From an uncultured Collinsella sp. (GTDB lineage Bacteria; Actinomycetota; Coriobacteriia; Coriobacteriales; Coriobacteriaceae), in the NCBI GenBank assembly GCA_902490095.1, contig CABUCQ010000086.1:1-8475 (forward strand): a DNA stretch of 8,475 bases, read 5' to 3'. A model generated the notes under the pieces. That model saw only the letters and a list, made by a program, of their open reading frames with translations. It was not told where the DNA came from and searched no databases. The translations under genes and the position numbers were made by a program. Every line of letters starts with the position of its first letter. Position 1 is the first letter of the stretch. Shown here piece by piece: positions 1 through 4,086 of this stretch.

Positions 1-398
1 GCGTCGTCGAGGGCGCGGTCGAGGTCCCGGGCGGCCTCGACGGCCGTATCGGGCAGCGGGACCTCCACGATGTTGTGGGTGGCGAGCATGCGGGCGATGA
101 ACTCGGCGTCGCGCCGGTCGTTCTTGCGCCGGGCGTCCGCCGCCGGCCTCTGCATCTTGGAGACGGCGGCCACGGCGCAGTCGAGGCCGAGCGCGCGCAG
201 CTCGCGCGCCATGTGGAAGCCGGTGGGGCCGCTCTCGTAGCAGGCCCTGGGCTCCTCGAACCCGAGGGCCCACTCCGCGATCTCGGCGGCGTCCGTCCCG
301 AAGTCGCGGTGCACCATCTCGCCGGTGAAGGGGTTGAACGCCGCCGCGGCGACCGATCGCGCGTGGACGTCCAGGCCGATGGAGGTAACATGGGGCAT
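1..398 (-). CDS. IS110-family transposase (DEDD recombinase), N-terminal part, cut by left window edge
   Basis: This gene encodes the recombinase of an IS110-type insertion sequence, a RuvC-like DEDD enzyme that in this family is guided by an element-encoded bridge RNA. Reading the minus strand from the ATG at 398-396 gives 132 open codons with the family's hallmarks: an N-terminal SIGLDVHARS motif, CYESGPTGF, and KNDRRDAEFIARML. The four expected acidic residues are visible as D10 (GLDVH), E55 (YESG), D94 and D97 (NDRRD). The start is supported by a strong GGAGGAGG ribosome binding site just upstream, within about 400-413. The C-terminal half, with the Tnp20-type domain and catalytic serine, lies beyond base 1, so its integrity cannot be judged. 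The GC-rich codon use differs from that of the defence genes to the right. A family call is safe; a specific IS name is not possible. Confidence 0.93.
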   Translation of the reverse strand, partial: MPHVTSIGLDVHARSVAAAAFNPFTGEMVHRDFGTDAAEIAEWALGFEEPRACYESGPTGFHMARELRALGLDCAVAAVSKMQRPAADARRKNDRRDAEFIARMLATHNIVEVPLPDTAVEAARDLDRALDD

Positions 399-520
399 GG
401 GAAGCCTCCTCCCCGCAGGTGCGGTAAGGGCTACCGCACGGGCCGATACTCAAAGCCCATTGTGGCACCCCGAGCCCGCGGAAAGAAGCTGCGCCGCGGG
501 GGAGGCGACCCCAATGGCTT
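399..520 (-). ncRNA. candidate IS110 bridge (guide) RNA region
   Basis: In the IS110 subgroup, the non-coding segment between the element end and the transposase start encodes the bridge RNA that pairs with target and donor DNA. Here that segment, read leftward toward the transposase, holds stacked stem-loops. There is a perfect 7-bp hairpin (TGCGGTA 420-426 with TACCGCA 432-438, 5-nt loop). A second 7-bp hairpin pairs CCCGCGG 475-481 with CCGCGGG 494-500 around a 12-nt loop. A short GGGG/CCCC hairpin lies near 499-512. The position and structure fit the family expectation. The RNA ends, the guide loops and the element's outer boundary cannot be fixed from this window, because the other end of the IS is missing. 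The limits given are approximate. Confidence 0.38.
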
Positions 521-815
521 TCTCATATCGTCTTTTGGCGATTTCTTTACGGCATGCGCGAGATGGCTGCATGGAATTGTTCCGGATAATGTCATCTCCA
601 GAATTGCCCTTGCGATCCAGCGGCCGCTCAAAGCAGGCATACCTCACGATGTCGATCCAGCCGTCGGCGCACCTGAACTCCTCGATCAATCGTCTGGTAA
701 TCAGGACAGCGCTGTTTACGGTGCCGCTCTTTAAATTGAATTGACCCCTTGGAACCTGGGCGATAGAGTGAATAGGTGGTATTGACGTAGTCAACCTACG
801 GGCCTACGTCCTGCG
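521..815. other. no confident gene; flank of the IS110 element
   Basis: No reading frame here carries a recognisable domain or a convincing ribosome binding site. A minus-strand frame starting with TTG at 794 runs to 450, and an overlapping plus-strand frame also crosses the stretch. Both continue into the structured IS110 leader and so are probably chance frames or fragments of something disrupted by the insertion. The middle of the minus-strand frame (about 520-720) has a plausible amino-acid composition, so a gene remnant cannot be excluded. A short TTGAC/GTCAA inverted repeat with a 3-nt spacer lies at about 782-794. The outer end of the IS110 element probably falls somewhere in the left part of this stretch. 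Confidence 0.4.
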
Positions 816-849
816 GAGAGGCGGCTGTTCCTTTGGATGGCCGCCTCTC
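816..849. terminator. perfect 10-bp hairpin, terminator-like
   Basis: GAGAGGCGGC (816-825) and GCCGCCTCTC (840-849) are perfect inverted repeats around a 14-nt loop. The downstream bases (TTCATTGT) are only weakly T-rich, so this is either an imperfect rightward intrinsic terminator or another RNA structure. No clear gene ends just before it. The only frame that stops nearby, at about 778-783, is a short tail without a convincing start. It may be the remnant 3' end of a small transcript lost when the IS inserted. Confidence 0.4.
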
Positions 850-873
850 TTCATTGTGCTCGTGATGAGAAAC

Positions 874-879
874 TATAAT
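874..879 (+). promoter_or_regulatory. possible -10 element upstream of the AbiH gene
   Basis: A perfect TATAAT lies about 75-105 bases upstream of the possible AbiH starts, in an A+T-rich stretch just after the hairpin at 816-849. No good -35 hexamer sits at 16-18 bp spacing, and there is no TGn extension. It is a candidate promoter only on the strength of the -10 match and its position. Confidence 0.25.
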
Positions 880-954
880 GCGTTGAGGCTGGCGGACATA
901 AATTCGTTAATTACATCCGAATGGTCTGGATGCCTGAGCGTTATCTGACTGAGA

Positions 955-2118
955 ATGAGTTTAAACGGTGTATTAAGGACTAATGTGAGTGCAGAAGATA
1001 TCAAGCTTACCGGTGAGTATGATGGGAAGAGATGCCGCAATCATCATCTCATTGTGATTGGCAACGGCTTTGACCTTTCTTGTGGCTTGGCGTCTTCGTT
1101 TAAAGATTTCTTTGAGCCTCGGATGAAGACCATCGACTCTCTTGTTACAGAAGAGGGCGCTTGTGATTGTAAAGCCATCAAAGCACGAGGTCTGACTGCC
1201 TGGGATTTAATCCTCAGAAGCCGGAAAGACATGGAGGCAAGAGCCTTCAACGTAAACTGGTGCGATATCGAGACGGCTATTGCCAATGTGTTTGACATCA
1301 ACCTGCCCGAGGACGGTATCGACGATGAGGGCGTTATGATATCCGACTATGCCGTCTCGTTCGGTTCTTTGCAGGACTACTTTTATATAGCAAATGAAGT
1401 GAACACTCTCAATGCAAGTGACTACATCGAGAATCGGGTCGACGAAATTGAACGGCTCAGAGACGGCATCGACAATGGTGATCAAGAGGTTCTTGCTGGG
1501 CTGGGCATTGAGGCTTCAGGGGACTCGGATGCCTCAGAGGTATATTCCAATTTATTCATGGAGGGCTCTTGCCTTTTGGGACATAGGCCCAATCCTTGGA
1601 CCGAACGTGTGGGGCATTACCTCGCTTGTGAGTATCCTCAGGTTCTCGAGGATCCCGAGGGGCAGTTATCTTCCATCCTCATGTCAGAACTCGAGCGTAT
1701 GGAACATTACTTTAATTGCTATCTCAAAGATGAGGTTGCCCGCAAAGATGGCTATTCAGATTGTTCGGACAACTTAATGCGCAAGCTGATTGGGCATACC
1801 GTGGTGGCCGATGGCATGCCCGATGATGCGGTGACTGTTCTAAACTTCAACTACACGTCTCCATATCGGTGGCTTAAACAGCGGTTTGGGGATGCCGATC
1901 TTGTCAATATCCACGGCATGCTCGATGGTGAAAGTATTTTTGGAATCGACGGTTCCGGCAATTTGGATGATCGGGATATTCTCCCGTTTACCAAGACATA
2001 TCGCGTGTTGAAGTCTGCTCGAGGGGTTCCAAGTGGCTCGATTGCTTATCCTTCGCAAAGGGGAGGGGATGGTCTTAAGACATCTTCGATAATCTTTTTT
2101 GGCCATTCGCTCTCGTGA
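955..2118 (+). CDS. AbiH-family abortive phage infection protein, ended early by an in-frame stop
   Basis: This is a member of the AbiH family, first known from lactococcal plasmids as a phage abortive-infection protein; the biochemical activity is not established here. Counting from the ATG at 955, the family signatures are a hydrophobic strand followed by GNGFDL (residues 36-41), VLNFNYT (FNYT 298-301), NIHG (318-321) and FGHSL ending at residue 386. The frame stops with TGA at 2116-2118, but the same frame stays open to 2349 with family-like sequence, so the gene appears to have suffered a nonsense mutation. ATG 955 has no clear ribosome binding site. GTG 985 has AAGGA five bases upstream (975-979) and is an equally good or better start. 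The coding sequence is more A+T-rich than the Pel operon, suggesting acquisition. It stands alone, between the IS110 flank and the TAC operon, and is transcribed in the same direction as the TAC operon. Confidence 0.82.
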   Translation: MSLNGVLRTNVSAEDIKLTGEYDGKRCRNHHLIVIGNGFDLSCGLASSFKDFFEPRMKTIDSLVTEEGACDCKAIKARGLTAWDLILRSRKDMEARAFNVNWCDIETAIANVFDINLPEDGIDDEGVMISDYAVSFGSLQDYFYIANEVNTLNASDYIENRVDEIERLRDGIDNGDQEVLAGLGIEASGDSDASEVYSNLFMEGSCLLGHRPNPWTERVGHYLACEYPQVLEDPEGQLSSILMSELERMEHYFNCYLKDEVARKDGYSDCSDNLMRKLIGHTVVADGMPDDAVTVLNFNYTSPYRWLKQRFGDADLVNIHGMLDGESIFGIDGSGNLDDRDILPFTKTYRVLKSARGVPSGSIAYPSQRGGDGLKTSSIIFFGHSLS

Positions 2119-2349
2119 GCCGATTATTCGTACTTTGAGTCCATTTTTAGCACGGTGGATTTGTATAACGGGCATACCAGCTTAGTCTTCCTATACTCAA
2201 ACTACGCCAAGGGTGTTCGCGAGTCAGAGGTGGCTAAGGTACTTGCCCTCCTTGATTACTACGGCACTTCGCTCGGTATTGCTGGACGTAGCAACAACCT
2301 CGCACACAAGCTCATGCTCGAAGGCCGACTTGTTGTTCGGGAGATTTAG
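2119..2349 (+). pseudogene. C-terminal remainder of the AbiH gene after the in-frame TGA
   Basis: Directly after the TGA the same frame continues for 76 codons to a TAG at 2347-2349. It begins ADYSYFESIF and ends with NLAHKLMLEGRLVVREI, which reads as a natural C-terminus of an AbiH protein. Joining both parts gives one protein of about 464 residues with a single codon lost, so a point change (for example from GGA or CGA) explains the break better than a frameshift. No good internal ribosome binding site or start lies at its head; the first GTG (2155) is well inside. It is therefore expected to be untranslated unless the stop is read through. A sequencing error at this base is the main alternative. 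Confidence 0.72.
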
Positions 2350-2426
2350 GTCGATCTGCTCTAAAGGTTGTTTTCCGAGTGGTCCCTTATCGTGCCTTTG
2401 CCTTAGGGTGCTTGGTTTTGTCACGT

Positions 2427-2557
2427 TATCCGGAAGTGTGGGGAAAATCGATAACCGTCGAGCGCAACCCGATTTACACCAACATAATCGCAGGTCGCGG
2501 AAGGGTTAAACCGGGGCCTGGTCCCCAGATCTCCGTCTTACCCCGCACTTCCGGATA
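2427..2557. repeat. 131-bp segment bounded by 17-bp inverted repeats (MITE-like or IS remnant)
   Basis: The left arm at 2427-2443 begins TATCCGGAAGTG, and the right arm at 2541-2557 is its inverted copy, with 16 of 17 positions matching (T versus C in GTGTGGGG/GTGCGGGG). The 97 bases between them contain no gene, but they do hold a small GGGGCC/GGTCCCC hairpin at about 2513-2526. The outer flanks share only ACG (2423-2425 and 2559-2561), too short to prove a target duplication. Inverted termini around a short non-coding core suggest a miniature mobile element or a collapsed IS. A very large RNA stem is the alternative. Confidence 0.5.
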
Positions 2558-2562
2558 GACGC

Positions 2563-2583
2563 AAAAAAGGGCGTAAATGCGCC
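2563..2583 (-). terminator. weak leftward intrinsic terminator
   Basis: On the minus strand a short GGCG/CGCC stem (2583-2580 with 2573-2570, 6-nt loop) is followed within one base by six T residues (2568-2563). The stem is only 4 bp, so termination would be modest. No leftward gene is seen immediately to its right, so it would stop antisense transcription or be a relic of the adjacent repeat element. Confidence 0.25.
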
Positions 2584-2604
2584 TGGTGTGGACCGTCGTA
2601 TAGA

Positions 2605-2651
2605 GTTGCCAATTGGCAACAAGACGAATATAGTTAGCATTATGCTAACTA
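2605..2651 (+). promoter_or_regulatory. promoter with two overlapping palindromic operators for the TAC operon
   Basis: TTGCCA (2606-2611) and TATAGT (2629-2634) form a promoter with 17-bp spacing directly upstream of the toxin gene. A perfect 16-bp palindrome, GTTGCCAATTGGCAAC (2605-2620), covers the -35. A second perfect inverted repeat, TAGTTAGCA / TGCTAACTA with a TTA spacer (2631-2651), covers the end of the -10 and the likely transcription start. The second matches in layout the MqsA-type operator known from Escherichia coli (inverted arms with a 3-nt spacer). The natural reading is autorepression of the operon by the antitoxin's helix-turn-helix domain. Which palindrome is bound, and by what, is inference. 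Confidence 0.7.
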
Positions 2652-2661
2652 AGGGGTGGTT

Positions 2662-3009
2662 ATGAACCGAACCAAGCTCCGACCGACATATTCACTTGAC
2701 GAAGCGAAGTCTTTGGCTCGCTCGGGAAAGATGATTGTAAATGGTAGGGTGCGCAGGCACCTGATGAATCAGTTTGGTTATTTGGACATCGATCATTTCC
2801 TTGCTGACCTATTTGATTATCTGAAGCCTGACGATTTTAGAAAATCCATCGCGCTCGATATGGATGGGCCTCTGCATGATGTTTACGCAGATGTCTACGT
2901 GTGCCGAGGTTTTGAATACGAGGATTGGTACGTTAAGTTTTCAATCGATTCCGAAGGCAATGCGCATTTAAACGTTTTGTCTGCGAACATCGATGGATAC
3001 ATTCATTAA
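2662..3009 (+). CDS. mqsR: MqsR-family toxin (predicted mRNA interferase) of a TAC module
   Basis: This 115-residue protein is the expected length for MqsR, a RelE-fold ribonuclease that cleaves mRNA and is held inactive by MqsA. Family features run in order: RPTYSLDEAKSL near the N-terminus, a NGRVRRHL helix, then DDFRKSIA (K61, aligned with the conserved DFYKS lysine), HDVY (72-75), and DWYVKFSI (Y90, K92) on a late strand. The E. coli catalytic glutamine before DVY is a histidine here (H72), and the C-terminal lysine of E. coli MqsR (SFKEK) has no obvious counterpart, so catalysis may be tuned differently. ATG 2662 is chosen because AAGGGG (2651-2656) lies five bases before it; the in-frame GTG at 2656 lies inside that site. 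It is first in the operon, with the antitoxin gene starting 10 bases after its stop. The toxin-first order is typical of mqsRA. Confidence 0.85.
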   Translation: MNRTKLRPTYSLDEAKSLARSGKMIVNGRVRRHLMNQFGYLDIDHFLADLFDYLKPDDFRKSIALDMDGPLHDVYADVYVCRGFEYEDWYVKFSIDSEGNAHLNVLSANIDGYIH

Positions 3010-3019
3010 AGGAGGAGTC

Positions 3020-3532
3020 ATGCGTTGCATGGAATGTGGCAAAGAAATGCAATTTACCACGGCGCCAATGACTGAAACTTACCGTGGCGAGATAATTACC
3101 GTAAAAGGAATTGAGCATTATGTTTGCGAGTGTGGCAACGATGAAATGACCGCTGCGGAGGCGACTAAGCTCGCCCATGCACTGGCTTCCCAATATGCTA
3201 AGGCTCATGAACTTTTATCTCCCTCGGATATAAAGGATTTGCGCTCTGATCTTGGTTTGACTCAGCATGAGTTTGAGTCGCTATTAGGGGTTTCAAAACC
3301 CACGGCGTCTCGTTGGGAGAACGGGGCATCGCAACAATCTATTACCGCAAATAATCTTATGAGGCTCATTCGAGATGTCCCGGAGGCGCGTAAATATCTG
3401 GGTCTCTCTTCTGGTGAGACGACCTCAGGACTTAACACATCGCGGTTTTCGGTGATACCAGGAGGAGAGGCTCCAGCTTATAGGGACTCGACTCCTTTGG
3501 CAGATGAGAATGCCTTTCGATTGGAGATGTAG
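3020..3532 (+). CDS. mqsA: MqsA-family antitoxin with zinc finger, XRE-type HTH and C-terminal chaperone-addiction-like tail
   Basis: This antitoxin should bind and neutralise the MqsR-like toxin and repress the operon. The N-terminal part is a YgiT-type zinc-binding domain with ligands C3 and C6 (MRCMECGKE) and C36/C38 (VCECGND). The second pair is CxC rather than the CxxC of E. coli MqsA. Residues about 66-125 form an XRE/Cro-like helix-turn-helix with the motif LGLTQHEFESLLGVSKPTASRWENG. The E. coli protein ends just after this domain at about 131 residues. This one has 170 and carries a roughly 44-residue, probably disordered tail (from about 127, ending ENAFRLEM). In TAC systems such a tail is the chaperone-addiction segment that makes the antitoxin unstable unless bound by the SecB-like partner. 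Start ATG 3020 is set by GGAGGAG (3011-3017). An upstream in-frame start at 2993 overlaps the toxin gene and lacks this support. Confidence 0.88.
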   Translation: MRCMECGKEMQFTTAPMTETYRGEIITVKGIEHYVCECGNDEMTAAEATKLAHALASQYAKAHELLSPSDIKDLRSDLGLTQHEFESLLGVSKPTASRWENGASQQSITANNLMRLIRDVPEARKYLGLSSGETTSGLNTSRFSVIPGGEAPAYRDSTPLADENAFRLEM

Positions 3533-3958
3533 ATGGAATCGTTACAGAAGCAACGCATTGAATCTCCGCTGATTACGTGCGTGACCAGAAAAGTGGACAG
3601 TTTTTCATTTGATGGCGGAGTGACTCCGAAAAAGGGCATCAATAAGTCTGACGTTGAATGCAACGTCCGAAATGCTATTACCAGTGCATTCTCGGACGAA
3701 AACGGAGTCAGGTTTCGTCAGCTCAACTTAGTTATTGAGCTTTTACCTGGCGATGAGGGCCATTATTACCGTTCCGAAATATCCGTTTCTGGCATATATC
3801 GCGCTCCTGCGAATTTAGATGACGATGCTTTTGACAGAGAAGCACTTAGCACCGGTATGCAGGACCTGTATTCCTATGCAAGAGGCTTTATTGAAAATGT
3901 CGCAGCTGGTGGAGTGTGGGGGCCACTTTATCTGCCACAGATTGGATTCACTATCTAG
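3533..3958 (+). CDS. SecB-like chaperone of the TAC module
   Basis: This 141-residue protein resembles SecB. The clearest sign is its C-terminus, LYSYARGFIENVAAGG followed by WGPLYLPQIGF, which parallels the SecB pattern of a YAR helix, a glycine-containing turn and a PPLNLAPVNF-type strand. The protein has SecB-like length and is acidic. Stand-alone SecB is typical of proteobacteria. In actinobacteria a SecB-like protein encoded beside a toxin-antitoxin pair is the known arrangement of TAC systems, as in Mycobacterium tuberculosis HigB1-HigA1-Rv1957. The predicted job is to hold the tail of the MqsA-like antitoxin so that it folds and escapes proteolysis. The ATG begins on the base after the antitoxin TAG. 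GGAG (3523-3526) sits inside the antitoxin's last codons, so translation is probably coupled. The match was recognised by eye, not by a profile search. Confidence 0.82.
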   Translation: MESLQKQRIESPLITCVTRKVDSFSFDGGVTPKKGINKSDVECNVRNAITSAFSDENGVRFRQLNLVIELLPGDEGHYYRSEISVSGIYRAPANLDDDAFDREALSTGMQDLYSYARGFIENVAAGGVWGPLYLPQIGFTI

Positions 3959-4086
3959 CTCTCGATGTCCCCACATCCTTTAAAAAAGTTCTTAAAACAA
4001 CCTTAAAGGCGCCTCAGCTCGCGTTGACAGCGTAAAATACGCATGTTTGACTATGACTAAAGTGGATTTCAGGGGAGGAGTACGCC
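3959..4086 (+). promoter_or_regulatory. intergenic region between TAC and Pel operons; possible Pel promoter
   Basis: Just after the chaperone gene, an A+T-rich stretch is bounded by CCTTTAA (3977-3983) and TTAAAGG (4003-4009), a perfect 7-bp inverted repeat with a 19-nt spacer. It is too A+T-rich to be a strong terminator and may be an operator. Then TTGACA (4024-4029), a perfect -35, is followed at once by GCGTA-AAA-TACGC (4030-4042), a 5-bp inverted repeat suitable for a regulator. No clean -10 lies at 17 bp; TGACTA (4048-4053) at 18 bp is the nearest. The Pel operon's ribosome binding site GGGGAGGAG is at 4072-4080. A promoter here is likely, but its exact elements are uncertain. Confidence 0.4.

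Noticed and set aside
75..734. 219-codon plus-strand open frame
   Set aside because: It lies antisense to the clear IS110 transposase in its first half, has no domain, and its Gly/Arg-rich composition is typical of a GC-rich shadow frame.
450..794. 114-codon minus-strand frame with TTG start
   Set aside because: No ribosome binding site, no recognisable motif, and its end runs into the structured IS110 leader. Kept only as a possible remnant in the description of 521-815.
2116..2118. TGA in the AbiH gene as selenocysteine or a recoded stop
   Set aside because: No SECIS-like structure was noticed downstream and the family has no known selenocysteine. A plain nonsense change or sequencing error is simpler.
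2993..3019. Upstream ATG extension of the antitoxin
   Set aside because: It overlaps the toxin's 3' end and adds nine non-conserved residues. ATG 3020 has a strong GGAGGAG site and starts the MRCMEC zinc motif as in MqsA.
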